A DNA stretch of 64,000 bases. Origin: Phoenix dactylifera. Its lineage: Eukaryota > Streptophyta > Magnoliopsida > Arecales > Arecaceae. A program made the translations under genes and the position numbers. The first letter of the stretch is position 1. Each line of letters starts with the position of its first letter. The notes below the pieces were generated by a model. It had not been told where the DNA came from and did not search any database. It saw only the letters and a program-made list of their open reading frames with translations. The stretch is from NCBI RefSeq assembly GCF_009389715.1, contig NC_052392.1:34889144-34953143 (forward strand), read 5' to 3'. Below, one piece after another: positions 36,601 through 49,910 of this stretch.

Positions 36601-39600
36601 AGTATGGTCCTTGTACCAGAAGATGTTAACAAATGAACCCTAAATTGTCACAAACACTCCATGTCATAAAGAGCTCAAACTAAAATGAATGTTAGAAAAC
36701 TGATCATGTGACAAATGACTCGATTCTTCTCCTGGTTAATGCTTTACCAACTCAAAGGCCTGAAATCTATTGTTGACTTGTAATAGATTAAGGAAATCAC
36801 AGTCATCTATTTATACTGCTTCCTAATCATTTGTACTCACCACTCACCAAATACCTCTTTCCTAGATATCAATTAATATTAACATAATGTGTTTTTAAAA
36901 CATTAGAGTCTATATATAGTTTTTGAGGAAAAAAAAACTATATGTTACAGTAGGCATTCCAGTTGGGTGTTAAGGTGTCATATCTTGTTCCTAAGACGAT
37001 TTCACAATTTTGATAGGCATGAAACTGATTCTTGGGTATTCCATTCCATTGCCTCAAAGACGCTAGGTATTGGTTCCCTAATAATACATTATTAGATGTC
37101 AGAAGGATTCAGTATTTAGATGCATGCTTGCACCTGACACACATACGTGAGTCTATAACCTCAGGATCTGTCTGACCTTATGTTTGATTAAACTAATGAG
37201 TTCAGTTTAAAGTATATGCACTCTTTATGGAATACTTAGTGCTCTAACTTTCTGTAGCCATCATTTCTCCTAAGTGATTGCAATATTCCACCTTTGTCTA
37301 CTTTGCAGCAATTATCTTTCAAATGATCAGCCTCATCTATTCTTAGCTAATATTTTGTTGATTTTTCTATAATTGTGGTTTTTGTTAATTGATTTCATAC
37401 ATTTGAATAGAACAAATCTCCTGTTTTTTGCTGCTTGAATCGCTAATTCCTTAGTTATTGGTATATTTGAAGGAGTTTGTGAAATACCTTAGCAAACATT
37501 CTTTATCCTTATTATAATGCTCTCTGGCACCCTCATAATCCAATCAAAATCTGAATGATCATGGTGCATTTATTGATAGTAAAAGAATTAAACATCAGCA
37601 GAAGCCCCATATTATCACACAAAAGCACTATTACATTTTATCAAGGTAAAAGAATTGAACATCAGCAGAAATCCCATATTATCACACAAAAGCACTATTA
37701 CAGGGCTGAAAAAATCCACCTAACTGTGAGATACTAGGATCATTTGCTATGTCGCTCCACCTGAAATTGCAACCAGAAAGAGGAGGATAGAATCCTTTTA
37801 TTTCACTCAGATAAATTTTGAAGTGTCCCATGCAAATGCCATATCCATCTCCTCCTTCTGAGCTCATAGTTTTTTTCTTTTCTTTTCTTTGTTTATCTTA
37901 TCTGAATCAGATATGTGCAAGAGTCCGGGAGTTCATCTTTGAACAATGCTCGGGCATCTCATAGTATCGGAAGGCTGTGTAACTTAGTGCGGGTATGTAT
38001 CTTCATCTGCATTTCACTTGCATGCCATAACTTGGAATCCAGAATTGAACATTAGTTACTTTTTCTTATTCTAAGTGCTTTTCTTATCCTATAAAACTGT
38101 GCTTGTTCTGCTCAGGAAAATGATGAATTTTATGAGGCAATATCATCGAAGTTTTTGTCAGAAAGTACATACTCTGTCACCGTTCGTTCAGCTGCTGCCA
38201 GAATACTTCTCAGCTGCTCTTTAGCTTGGATGGTTAGATAATTCTTTGTTTGATTTACTAATTTAATTTCCATATGTTCAGTCTCGAATATCTGTGGAAG
38301 TCTGCTCACTTTTGGTTAACCATGGATAATCTGCATCTAATCCTTCTCCAGTATCCTCATGTTTTTGATGATGCTGTCCTGGATAATATTAAATCTTGGG
38401 TGATGGAGGATCCTTTAATTTCTGGTGATGAGTACAATTGGAAGCAAGAATTGGGGAGTAACAAGCCTACAGATTCTGAAATGCTGAGGACTTATGCCAC
38501 TGGGCTTCTTGCTATATCATTGACCGGGTATGTGACTTGATTGGCTGTATTCTGAGCTGTTACCTTTGCTTTTTTGCATGATTTTATGCATTTCATGTTG
38601 ATTTTTTCAGGGGTGGTCAAGTGGTAGAAGATATGTTAACATCAGGTTTGTCAGCAAAACTTATGCGTTATTTGCGCATAAGAGTCCTTGGAGAGGCCAT
38701 TTCTAGTCAAAGGGATGCTAGTTTTCCAACGGAGGCTAGGCCTACAAAAAGTAGAGAAGAAAACAGAGGTAGACCACGACAGGTTCTGGATACATCTCGT
38801 TTGGATGGTCCAAGGATTGTAGATGAAGGTTTTCTGGGTGATCCAAGTGCTGATAGAAACATTGCTATCAGGCAAGCACATGGAGAAGTTTGTTGGGCAG
38901 ATGGTGGTGAGTCATTGAAATCTGAACTCACTGATTCTTCGTCAGAAGTTGTTGGTACATGTGACATGGTTGAAGAAGATGCCGATCTTTCTGGTGATGG
39001 ATGTCACAACAGAAATTTGCTTGATGGGAAGTCAAAATATGGTGATAGACATGTTGCGGGCAGATCTTCTAGAGATGAAGATGCCAATGAAAATGTGAGG
39101 GATGACTCATCAAGGCGAAGGGTCAACAGGGGATGGTCAAGGACCAGAGGGAAAGGAAGGTCTAATGAAGGTACCTTAGAAAATGAAATGATTTTGACAT
39201 CTCCTAGTTCTGGATTACGATCAGGGGGAATTATTGGGGGTTCCTGTGATGCGAATATACCAGAAAATGAAGAGATCAAAAAAGTGGTTGATATGAAAAA
39301 GAATGCAAGCGGGATTGATGGTGATGCTTTTGTTGTGGGAGAGGATAATGATGATAGATTTAGAGAGTGCAATGTTGGCTCAAGGGATATATCTGAAATG
39401 GTAAAGAAAGCAATAAGAGCTGCGGAAGCAGAAGCTAGAGATGCTAATGCACCTGCTGAGGCAATCAAAGCTGCAGGTGATGCAGCAGCTGAACTTGTAA
39501 AGACTGCTGCATTGGAGGTAACCTTTATTCTTTGATGAAAGCGCACCACCCCACCCCACCCCAATAGTACCGATATACTAGCTGCTCTTTTTTTTTATAG

Positions 39601-42600
39601 GTTTGGAAAAATACTAGTGATGAAGAAGCTGCAGTTTTAGCCGCTTCTAAAGCTGCATCTACTGTTGTTGATGCTGCTATGGCAACTGAGGTCTCACGGT
39701 AACTTCACCTCCCTTTTCTCTCATTTCACTCCTAACCCCCTGGTTGTTTCATGCATTAAGTTCTTTTCATTCAATGTTGGAATCTTGTGGTTGTTTTCAG
39801 GAGTTGTAGCAAGGTTGATGAGGATTTGATGGATGCAAAAGCTGTGGAACCCAAAGAGGATGAAGAACTGGAAGATTTCATTATTTTGGATGATGAATCT
39901 CTTGCACAGCTTAGGGAAAAATACTGCATTCAGTGTCTTGAAATTTTGGGAGAATATGTTGAGGCTTTGGGACCCATTCTGCATGAAAAGGGTGTTGATG
40001 TCTGCCTTGCCTTGTTGCAACGCAGTTTTAAAGAAGAATTGGCACCTGATCATTTAGCATTGTTGCCTGAAGTTCTGAAACTAATTTGCGCCCTAGCTGC
40101 TCATCGGAAATTTGCTGCATTATTTGTGGATCGTGGTGGCATGCAAAAACTTCTCTCTGTTCATAGATTCTCACAGACCTTCTTTGGTCTTTCATCTTGT
40201 TTATTTACCATTGGTACTCTTCAGGTAATATTGGAGGCTCAAGTTCTCCGACTTTTCTTCACCTTAATTATTTTACATGCACCATCTGTGATTGCTCAAA
40301 GCTCATAATTCCCATAAAAATATGTGCAGGGTGTTATGGAACGTGTTTGTGCTCTTCCACCTGATGTGGTGAATCAGGTGGTTGAGTTAGCACTTCAACT
40401 TCTAGAGTGCCCTGTAGATCAAGCTAGAAAAAATGCAGCTATTTTTTTCACTTCTGCATTCGTCTTCAGAGCAGTCTTGGATTCCTTTGACACACAAGAA
40501 GGTCTACAAAAAATGTTAAATCTGTTACATGGTGCTGCATCCATTAGATCAGGTGGAAACTCAGGAACATTAGGTATGCCAAATGTAAATCTCCGAAATG
40601 ATCGATCGCCTGCAGAAGTCCTCACAACATCAGAAAAGCAGATTGCTTATCATACTTGTGTTGGATTACGCCAGTATTTCAGAGCCCATCTTCTCTTGCT
40701 TGCGGATTCTCTTCGTCCAAATAAAAGCAGTCGTGGTGTATCCCGGAGTAATCCAAGTGCAAGGGCTGCATATAAACCACTGGACATCAGCAATGAAGCT
40801 ATGGATTCAGTGCTTCTCCAGATACAGCGTGACAGGAAGCTCGGGCCTGCATTTGTGAGAGCTCGTTGGCCTGTGGTGGATAAGTTCTTAGCCTCCAATG
40901 GGCATATAACCATGTTGGAATTGTGTCAGGTACAAGTATAGTTGCTGACTTTTTTTTTTGATCCCTTCTCAAGGGACCTAATATGATGTGTCGTTGCAGG
41001 CACCACCTGTTGAGCGGTATCTGCATGATTTGGCACAATATGCATTGGGTGTTCTTCATATTATCACATTTGTACCCTACAGCCGGAAATTAATTGTTAA
41101 TGCTACTTTGAGCAATGACCGTGTGGGCATGGCAGTCATCTTGGATGCTGCCAATGGTGCTGGCTATGTAGATCCTGAGGTATAGTAGGATTTTCATGAC
41201 TCAGTGCAGTAAATCAGCATCATGCTTATACAATTTTTAAAATAAATTTAAGATCATTGTTCATTTTTTCGTATTTTCCAGGTGATCCACCCAGCATTAA
41301 ATGTGTTGGTAAATCTTGTATGCCCTCCTCCTTCGATTAGTAATAAACCCTCTGTTCCTGCACAAGGTCAGCAGTCTGCTTCAGTTCAAACATTAAATGG
41401 TCCCTCGGAGAATAGGGAGAGGCATTCTGAGAGATATGTCTCAGATCGTACTGTTCCATCAACTGTTCAGAATGAGTCTCGGGAGCGCAATGGAGAATCG
41501 AACTTGGCTGAAAGAAGTGCAGCAGCACTAAGTACACCATTTCAAGGTAATAATTCACAAACAGCTGTCTCAGCAGGTGTAGTTGGAGACCGCAGAATAT
41601 CTTTAGGGCCTGGTGCTGGTTGTGCTGGCCTTGCTGCTCAACTGGAACAAGGATATCATCAGGCAAGGGAAGCTGTCAGAGCAAACAATGGTATAAAAGT
41701 TCTTTTGCATCTTCTACACCCTCGGATGATCACTCCTCCTGCTGCTCTTGACTGCATTAGGGCTCTGGCATGCCGTGTCTTGCTTGGTCTAGCTAGAGAT
41801 GAAACAATTGCACATATATTGACAAAGCTTCAGGTAATTTACTAATTAGTATCCTGCATCTGATGTTTGATATGAAAGGTTTAACAAGTTTTGGCTATTA
41901 CTTGTGTTTACACGACATGAGAATATGCACCTTATTTTCTAATTTGTATCATGTAGTTCAGGCTATACATTTGGCTTATTGGTCAACAAACATATGTTTT
42001 AGAACTGGGATCTTATCTAGCTTGTTTTTTTTTTTAGTGTTCTGTTGTCTATTGGTTCTCTCTCTCTCCCCCCCTCCTCTTTATTTTGTCAGACGAATTA
42101 TATGGATGTTTTCGAGATAGGTAGAATGGTTGCTTGATCTGTATCACTATTTTTCCAATATTTCAGGTGGGGAAGAAGCTGTCAGAGCTCATTCGAGATT
42201 CTGGCAGCCAGGCATCTGTAACCGAGCAGGGCAGGTGGCAGACTGAGCTGGCACAAGTGGCTATCGAGTTGATTGCCGTAAGTAAAAGAAGACTGACCCC
42301 TGCAGTCATCTGAATATTTATGGTGCATGCACGGACACACACACACACATATGTATGTATGTGTGTATTTGTAGCTAAAATTGAGCTTATTTTTGTCTGG
42401 ATGTTGTTGTGCGTGAATAGTTCTTGTATATTGTCTTGTGGTTTTGCTGACTGCTATTGATACATTGTATTGCTTTCCTATTTAAATGTCCTTGATTTAT
42501 TTGATATCAATGAATATTCCAGGTTATAACAAATTCTGGGCGGGCAAGCACCTTGGCAGCTACCGATGCTGCTGCTCCTACACTGAGGCGCATTGAAAGG

Positions 42601-45600
42601 GCTGCAATAGCTGCAGCTACTCCTATTACTTATCATTCCAGGTCTCTGCAGCTTCATTTATATGCAAAGAAGGTCTCATGAAAGGTTATAAAATGCAGCA
42701 ATCTGTTCTCATACGACTTGTTTTCTTTTTCTTTTTCTTTTCGGGGGGTTACAGGGAGCTGTTACTGCTGATTCATGAACATCTTCAGGCATCTGGTTTA
42801 ACAGCTACTGCTGCTTTGCTACAGAAGGAGGCTGATTTGACACCTCTGCCATCATTGGGAGTGCCAACACCTCCACTTCACCAAACTTCGGTCCAAGAAA
42901 CTTCAAATGTGCAACTTCAGTGGCCATCTGGCCGTGCACCCTGTGGCTTTCTCTCAGAGACAGTAAAGATGGCCCCACGAGAAGAGGATTCTGGTCTGAA
43001 GTCTGATTCAGCTACGCCTTCATCAAAGAAGAAATCGCCGGTATTCTCCTGCTGCAGTTTTTCACAGGGAAAAAGTCAGCCTCCATCACATTCATCCGTT
43101 ACTAATAAAACATCCAGCGCCTTAAAAAGTCCATCTGCACCTGATGGGGGAGCTGAAGCTCCATCTCTGAAGTCTAGTACAGATGCAGAACCCCCATTTA
43201 AAACACCAATTTTGCTACCGATGAAACGAAAATTAAAGGAATTGAAGGAATTGTTTTCCTCATCACCAACAAAGCGGCTTGCAACAACGGAGATTGCTCT
43301 TCAGTCTCCAGTTAGTCAGACACCAAATTCCAGTCGTAGAATTTTTCTGCCAGCAGATGGGACAGGTCTATCTCCTGCCACTAGTTATACTCCACGAGTT
43401 CCTTTTAGTCGGACAACATCGAGCAGTGGCGTTGGGGATGTTTCAGATGATTTTCAGTACCAGAGCACTTCTGGGGCACCAACAACACCCATGTCCCATC
43501 TTGGTCTACCAGCTGACCCTCAATCTGGAAATGTTGAACGGATGACACTTGACTCTTTGGTTGTGCAATACTTGAAGCACCAGCATCGGCAGTGCCCAGC
43601 TCCAATAACCACGCTGCCACCACTCTCTCTCTTGCACCCACATGTGTGTCCGGAACCTAGCCGAGACCTCAATGCACCTGCAAATGTGACAGCAAGGGTA
43701 AGCACCCGTGAGTTTAGGAAACAGTATGGTGGGATCCATGCCAATCGTAGAGACCGCCAATTTATCTACAGCAGGTTCAGGCCATGTCGGACATGCAGAG
43801 ATGATACTGCCCTATTAACATGCATCACTTTTCTGGGATATTCTTCTCGTATTGCAATTGGGTGCCACTCTGGTGAGCTAAAGATATTTGATGCAATTAA
43901 TGGAAATGTATTGGATAGTCAGGCATGCCACCAAACTCCTGTTACTCTAGTTCAATCAGCCTTGTCTGGTGGAAGTCAGCTGGTCCTTTCTTCGGGCTTA
44001 TTTGATGTAAGGTTATGGGATGCCACCAACATCTCTGGTGGGCCATTGCATTCATTTGAAGGATGCAAGGCTGCACGTTTTAGCAACTCAGGGACCATTT
44101 TTGCAGCCCTCTCGTCAGACACATCTCATCGTGAGGTTCTTCTATATGATCTCCAGACCTGCAATGTGGAGCTGAGGCTCCCTGATAGCTCAAATAGCCA
44201 TAATGGCCCTGTACGAGGGCATGCACCGTCTCTTATACATTTCAGCCCTTCGGATACAATGTTACTGTGGAATGGAGTCTTGTGGGATAGGCGGAGTGCA
44301 GTTCCTGTTCATCGATTTGACCAGTTCACAGACTATGGTGGAGGTGGATTTCATCCTGCTGGGAATGAGGTATGAGCCTGCTCTCAGCCACCTTTAGTAG
44401 CAAGCCTTTATATACACAAATGCATGAGTGCATTCATTTTATTAGCACGCCGTTGCATATATATGACATAAATGTATATGATTGCCTATTTTAGTTGACC
44501 TCTTTTGTATGCATAATGCGTATTTACATGTGTTTGTATGTGTGTGCATATGTATAGAGAGAGTTGGACTACAGACTACATGCTTAACGTTTGGTAAAAG
44601 ACTCTGATTCGAAAGTCATAGTTGGGTCATCCAAATCGGAGAACTGCAGCTTTGATCATGATCTATGAAAGAAAAACACCTAGAAACCAGATATTTAATG
44701 CTTTGATGGTCTAGTACCTGTACATTTAGCGGGTCCGAAAGTAGACTACTTTAATGGCAACATGTTTTACTATGTCTTAAGCATCAAATGTATGGAATTT
44801 CAGTATGTTTGTACATTAGGATGTGTAGATTATATTGATAGAGTTGATTGTCAATTTATATGCCTGTCACAGTTTTAACACACTAGCACAATTGGTACAA
44901 TCCATTTTTTCATTCACTTGGTCAAATAAGAGATCACTAAGCCTATGAATTTTTGTTTCTAGGTATTCATAGATCACGACTAACAGTGTGGATCTCCAAT
45001 TTAGATGGCCCATTGTTGATTTTGAATTCTTAGACCCTTTTGAGAGAGCTATATATATGGAATGGTTGTAAACTTATAATACGTGTAGGGTGGAAAGAGT
45101 TTCGTCCGCTTCCAAATTCAAACATGGGCAAGGTTGTCACATGTGGCTGTCTAGGCTCATGGGCAGCCCACTGCCTAGGCACCTGGTGCATTAGAAGCTG
45201 CGAGGAGAGGTGGCTGCCTGAGCGCCTAGGTTGGTGTGTAGTCAGGCACGTGATTTTAGGATGCTATTTTATGAGATAGGCAGCTACTTATGATATTATT
45301 GATCACAGTAAATTCTAGCCATCTTTCTTCATGTATTTTATTTGCTATCAGATAAGTTGGTGTGTGTTCAATAAGCCTTGGAGTGCATTTGTCCTGGGAG
45401 TGCATATTTCAAATGCTTTAATGACTACCCAAGATCAAAGCAGTTCATATTTGGTGTTCCCTCATCCATGTAATGACAACTGTCTGTCAATCTGCCCTCT
45501 CACTGCTTTTGTTGTTTATTATGTGTTCTTGAAGACACTGCTTGATGTTTGATGATAATATTAATAGCTTAAGTAGTTTACAACCTGTCATTTATGAATA

Positions 45601-47306
45601 TGATTTTTTTCAAGTATCAGATATGAACCTTGAGCATGTACTATATATAGATGCTCTGAGTGTGTTCTTTGCTGCCTAAGCCTTCTACCTAGTTTCATGG
45701 TGCCACGGCCTAGGCATTTTGACAACCTTGGTCATGGGGATTCCTATAATGTAAATATAAACTGGTAGAGATGATTTAGAAAGCTAAAGATGTCTCCTAA
45801 CAAAGAATCATGTTTTCGAAATCTAATGCTCTACTGCTTAAGCATCTAGTTGCCAAAAAGCAAAATTTTCGTCATCGCAAATAAATTTTATTTTGGGACA
45901 ACTTGATGAATAAAATAAGTTTCCAATGTACAAGAACTTTTGATTATAAGAATCTTCAAATTTGTAAACTAAATCCAATAATTTGTATTTTTATTTGCAA
46001 ATTCCATCATTAAATAGTTTGAAGCTGTTCCCTTCATAACATGCAAAATGATTTCTTTCTGAAGTTGAACAATATATACTTATTTTATCCAATCATTTAG
46101 AACTCTATCAACTTTTTAAATGACAGGCAGTTTCCTAGTTACCTATCTCTCTGCACATATGCGATGGAAGTATATATTGATAATAAAAAAAAATTGTGTC
46201 CGGCTGTTTATTGTTTGTTTGCGACCAAGATTGCATTCCGATGCAAGGATCTGCTAAATAGCTTGTGTAATGATGAAACTAGTTACAAACAACACTGCTA
46301 CGCAGAAATTACTTGTTCATTCCGTCCATAACATTTAGATGTTCTGGATGCCCTCTTTTTCTGTATAGTTTGGGCAATTTGGACTACCACTAACTCATAT
46401 ATTTGTAATCTGAATGCCCTCTTTTTAAATGAGATATATTACTTTTCCATACTTTCTCAAGTTTCAAAGATTCAATTCTTGGTGGCCAAATTCTGAAACA
46501 TGCTAAGCTGGAAGGTGCTGCGAGTAGGTTATATTTTTAAACGTGTGGGATCTCTGGAGCTTGGGACGCTAAAACTAATGCTTATTTATTTTGAACTTGT
46601 GTAGGCTATCATAAATTCAGAGGTGTGGGATCTCCGAAAGTTCAAGCTTCTGAGAAGTGTGCCCTCTCTGGACCAAACGGTGATCACATTCAATGGAGGT
46701 GGTGATGTCATATATGCAATTCTCAGGCGTAACCCAGAGGACATCATGTCAGCGGTTCTCACGCGCCGTGTACGCCACCCTCTGTTCTCTGCTTTCCGCA
46801 CCATCGATGCTGTGAGCTACTCCGACATTGCTACAGTCCAAGTAGACCGTTGCGTCCTCGACTTTGCTACCGATCCCACCGATTCTTTTGTTGGGGCTGT
46901 TACCATGGATGACCATGACGAGATGCACTCCTCTGCACGGCTTTTTGAGGTTGGGAGGAAACGACCCACCGATGATGATTCCGACCCTGATGATGGGGTT
47001 GACACGGAGGAGGAGGACGAGGATAATGATGAATCGGAGGCAGATGTGGACCCGATCCTTGGAGCTGATTTGGATGGTGATGGTGGCACAGACTCAGATG
47101 ACGAGAGTAATGATGAGGATGAGGATGATATCGACAGCGGGGATGAGCTCGATGAGGATGGGGATTTTAATGTTGATGATTTGGACTTGGAAGGGGGGCA
47201 TGGTTTGCTGGAAATCATGACTGAGGGCGATGAAGATGACAGTGAGGTGGTGGAATCTCTCAGCAGTGGAGAAGAAGATTTTGCTGCCAATGCTTTTGGG
47301 TTCTAA
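33685..47306 (+). CDS. DCAF1: DCAF1 (DDB1- and CUL4-associated factor 1), 14 coding exons
   Basis: Substrate receptor of the nuclear CUL4-DDB1 ubiquitin ligase; Arabidopsis DCAF1 is essential for embryogenesis. Exons: 33685-33896, 37911-37992, 38116-38232, 38352-38527, 38611-39517, 39601-39698, 39801-40224, 40330-40929, 41000-41179, 41282-41833, 42167-42277, 42523-42641, 42755-44369, 46605-47306. They total 5895 nt (1964 aa), near the 1883 aa of Arabidopsis; all introns are GT-AG. Order of parts: an Ala/Glu-rich N-terminus, then DEALLARAQKLISKI; a helical armadillo-like region with a long charged insert in exon 5; a LisH motif starting at Arg1193 (ELLLLIHEHLQASG); a Ser/Pro-rich linker with a basic KRKLKELKELF; WD40 repeats; two DDB1-binding WDxR boxes, WDRR near 1702-1705 and WDLR near 1738-1741; and a long Asp/Glu-rich tail from about 1850. 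The ATG used is the first in frame. It appears intact. Confidence 0.96.
36426..36449 (+). other. G-quadruplex-prone run in DCAF1 intron 1
   Basis: Four runs of five or six G separated by single T bases lie on the coding strand of the 4-kb first intron, so the motif would also be in the pre-mRNA. Confidence 0.75.
37579..37702 (+). repeat. Tandem duplication in DCAF1 intron 1
   Basis: Two nearly identical units of about 67 bp begin at 37579 and 37646, each with GTAAAAGAATT(A/G)AACATCAG and a shared ATTATCACACAAAAGCAC part. The array ends about 210 bp before exon 2. The few differences imply a fairly recent duplication. Confidence 0.85.
42340..42366. repeat. (AC)n/(TATG)n microsatellite in a DCAF1 intron
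   Basis: A run of CA dinucleotides passes into TATG and TG units in the intron between exons 11 and 12. Confidence 0.7.
44370..46604 (+). other. Long intron 13 of DCAF1
   Basis: This 2.2-kb intron separates the two WDxR-bearing exons. It contains a hAT-like non-autonomous element at 45129-45730 and otherwise AT-rich sequence without coding capacity. Confidence 0.7.
45121..45738. mobile_element. hAT-like non-autonomous DNA transposon
   Basis: Element of about 602 bp (45129-45730) with inverted ends: CAAGGTTGTCA...TG at the left, and the complement (TTTTGACAACCTTG) at the right, plus inner CCTAGGC motifs on both sides. Flanking 8-mers AACATGGG (45121-45128) and GTCATGGG (45731-45738) match at six of eight positions, as expected for an aged hAT target duplication. 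No transposase is encoded. It sits in DCAF1 intron 13. Confidence 0.65.
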
Positions 47307-47510
47307 AATTGTTTCAGGGCCAAGCTTATGAAATTGAATTTTGAATCCTATATGTAATTATTGGTTTCCTGATTTCTAAGGGGAGAGGGAGTGGTAAAAA
47401 AAAAAAAAAAACATCGAGGCAACTTGGGCATGTAAGTAAAGGGGGATCAGGTGTGGTGGAGGAGAAGGAAGAGTGAATGTTTTTTTTCTTTTTCTTTGGC
47501 CGTGGCAAAG

Positions 47511-47516
47511 AATAAA
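47511..47516 (+). terminator. Probable polyadenylation signal of DCAF1
   Basis: AATAAA lies about 205 nt after the stop codon, downstream of a short A-run and a T-rich stretch. Nothing else in the downstream region fits better. Confidence 0.5.
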
Positions 47517-48020
47517 TGCCCGTTTTGCAATTCTTTGCATCTGTGGCTTAGTTTCATACTAATCTAATTTTCTTAGTCCCTTTTTTTAGTATTCACTCAA
47601 AAAAAGTTGTCCATTTTAATATTTTATCGTTGGTTACTGAGGTGGGAATGCACTTTGGACTAGTTGCTCTTTCAGGGATTTGGTGGAAACTAGTTTTCGG
47701 CACGTGCCGTAGGTATGGTTGGCTCTTTCTTCTCTCTCTCTTCTTCTTCTTCTTCTTCTCTTTTTTTCTTTTTTTTTTTTTCTTTTTTTTTTTGGTACAA
47801 CAGCGCCTCACATCATTCGTGCATGAGTATAGTCGACAAAATCTAAAAAAAGAAGCTAACGAAGGGGAGGAATAATCGCTTGGTTCTTTCAAAGGAATTC
47901 ATCGGAGTGTGGTACCGTGAGAGAGGCTACTTAGTCAGCTGCACTGTTTGTTTTTTGATAAATATGTAAGATCCGAAAAGAGCCTTCAGATGCATTCGAT
48001 CATCGTAGCTGATTCTTCTT
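47517..48020. other. Spacer with a polypyrimidine tract
   Basis: The spacer after DCAF1 contains a TTC/CT/T-rich tract at about 47727-47794. No gene is supported. Confidence 0.5.
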
Positions 48021-48029
48021 CATGGTAAA

Positions 48030-48190
48030 TGCAAGCTACACCCAAAATAAGTCTCGCAATACAGCTCTAAGCTCGGCTCCAATGGCAGAAGTGTCGAAAA
48101 TCAACCGCTCAAAAGCACCATGGATGGGCAGGTGTAATACCGGAGGGTTTATGACAGCCTCATGGAGGACACGAAACAGTTTATTCTGCA
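48030..48190 (-). other. Coding-like stretch, unidentified
   Basis: On the minus strand about 48 codons are open, preceded by a CATGCAG acceptor-like site, and read like protein (VLHEAVINPPVLHLPIHGAF, then LIFDTSAIGAELRAV). I do not recognise the family. It could be a decayed terminal exon or a chance ORF. It lies just downstream (minus-strand sense) of the SPI-1-like exon remnant, but I cannot show that the two were one transcript. Confidence 0.2.
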
Positions 48191-48364
48191 TGGTAATAAT
48201 TTTAGGATCCAAGCAAATGGTTATAACTAAAGCTTCCCAGTATAAAATTAGCCATCAAAACGAGATTAGATATTTGTTAATTAAATCCGAACACCACACA
48301 AGAACGGACATGCAAGACATCTGCTGCTCGGTACTGCAAAGCAACTATGTATTTCACATCCTTA

Positions 48365-48456
48365 GACATATCACATATATAGTCTCGATTTCCATGAAGC
48401 TGGATGGTCTAACTGGGCACAATCTGAAGAACACCTGATTGCCCTGCACAACCAAA
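48365..48456 (-). pseudogene. Isolated third-exon remnant of an SPI-1-like inhibitor
   Basis: Read on the minus strand, TTTGGTTGTGCAG is followed by codons for QSGVLQIVPS, a stop (TAG) and TIQLHG. This matches exon 3 of the intact paralogs (QPGVLQVVPSRTLQLH and QPGVLQVVPSQTYTLHG), including the intron end and splice acceptor. The stop replaces the Arg/Gln after VVPS. No matching exon 1 or 2 was found nearby, so this is a decayed partial duplicate. Confidence 0.8.
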
Positions 48457-49645
48457 TTAATTGCAAAAATGATTAGAGGATTCAAAAACTATAGTTAAAG
48501 ATATTAACTATAGGTAAGAACTTAGACATTTCCCATTCATGGATTCACAATGGTTGATGCAATGAGATTTCTACGCGTCAAGATTGGTGTGCTGGTGGAT
48601 GACATACGGGGGAGAATAACGCATCCAAGAGATGTTATGGAAGGACTTCTTTTATTCCGAAGTATGAAATGGACTTGGAAACAGCTTTTGACTTTTTGCG
48701 TAATATCAAATTGTAGGGACTCTATCATTGGACCAGTTGCAGATATTCTTTCATTGTTCCTGAAAAGTCAAAACTTGGCTTCCATCTCGGTTGAGAGCTG
48801 GGTCAAGCAACATGTAAGGATTGGTATTGGGTGCTCCATCCAATTTGCAAGTTGACAATTTTTTTTTCCTAAATTGACATGTCAAGTTCTAACCACACAA
48901 GAATAATGGATTTTAAGCCATGTCGAAAATGATCGCACCTTGAAGTGGATGAGTTCTTCATAATTTTCCCTGTAGATCTCATATCTTGTATGCGTTCGCT
49001 CATATTGCTTGCATGTAAAAATTCGACACATCGACTTTGAGATGGAAGAGAAGAAATAATTTTTACTGTTATAACAAAATTACTCTTTTTTTTTTGCTTT
49101 CTTGAGACAAGGAGGAGTCAAACTCTACCTTAAACATCCAAGAAGAACAAGGATGATCGAAGAGCGATAAAGAAATTATAACATGAAGTATTCGAGCTTT
49201 CATTCATGAACCTAAGCCTACACTTATTATGGAGCACATATGTAACAGGTCTTGGAATGGGGTGCTCTAAATGCTCTAGAACTATTCTATTTTTAAGTAA
49301 AAGTATAATTTAAATAGTTTATCACTTATTTAAAGAAGAGAAATAAGAGTTCTACTAGTTAGAAATGAAAGTGTATTTTTCAAGAATAATCATAGCAATA
49401 GATGCTTCTTATGGGATCAAAACCATTCATGCCTTTCTTCTTACGCTTCACAAGTATACATTTTCCATTTAACTGACCCCAAAAGTTTAAGTTAACAGGA
49501 AATGGGCCAACTTATATTACGCCTAATATGCACCACTTTTCTCAAAGTTCTAGCCTCAAAGGATATGGAATCATTTTAACAGACCTCGAAGCTATGGAGC
49601 TTTGTTTCTTTTTTTCTTTATCTGGAGATCTTGCAACAACATAAC
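48457..49645. other. Intergenic DNA
   Basis: A plus-strand open stretch of 102 codons at 48550-48855 has no recognisable domain and no supporting context. The rest is AT-rich without identifiable features. Confidence 0.35.
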
Positions 49646-49910
49646 AGCAGGCTAAAGATTTAAATCCATTCAAATATAATCACAAACACCACGATCAACC
49701 CATGGTCAGTTCCAATGGATCTGTGCTACAATGTCCCCTAGTCCACATAGATGATGGGCCGAATCTGCTCTAATGCCATTTATAACGACCTCACTCAAAA
49801 TAGCCAGCCATAAGGTATTATTTGGGTTCTTTGATCCTGTATAATTATCTAAGATTTACCTAGCAAATAACCGATATGGGACTAAAAATACGTCCGCACA
49901 GCTCCTCACA
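49646..49910 (-). mobile_element. Truncated TRIM retroelement
   Basis: It contains the 5' LTR (49781-49910), the primer-site region (complement of ATGGCATTAGAGC just before 49781) and most of the internal part, all diverged from the complete copy at 29246-29689. The 3' LTR is missing, so no target duplication can be paired. Confidence 0.75.

Noticed and set aside
39004..39564. Minus-strand ORF of 186 codons
   Set aside because: It is the antisense shadow of DCAF1 exon 5.
46817..47290. Minus-strand Ser-rich ORF of 157 codons
   Set aside because: It is the antisense reading of the acidic Asp/Glu tail of DCAF1.
48550..48855. Plus-strand ORF of 101 codons
   Set aside because: No recognisable domain, open also on the other strand in part, and no gene context.
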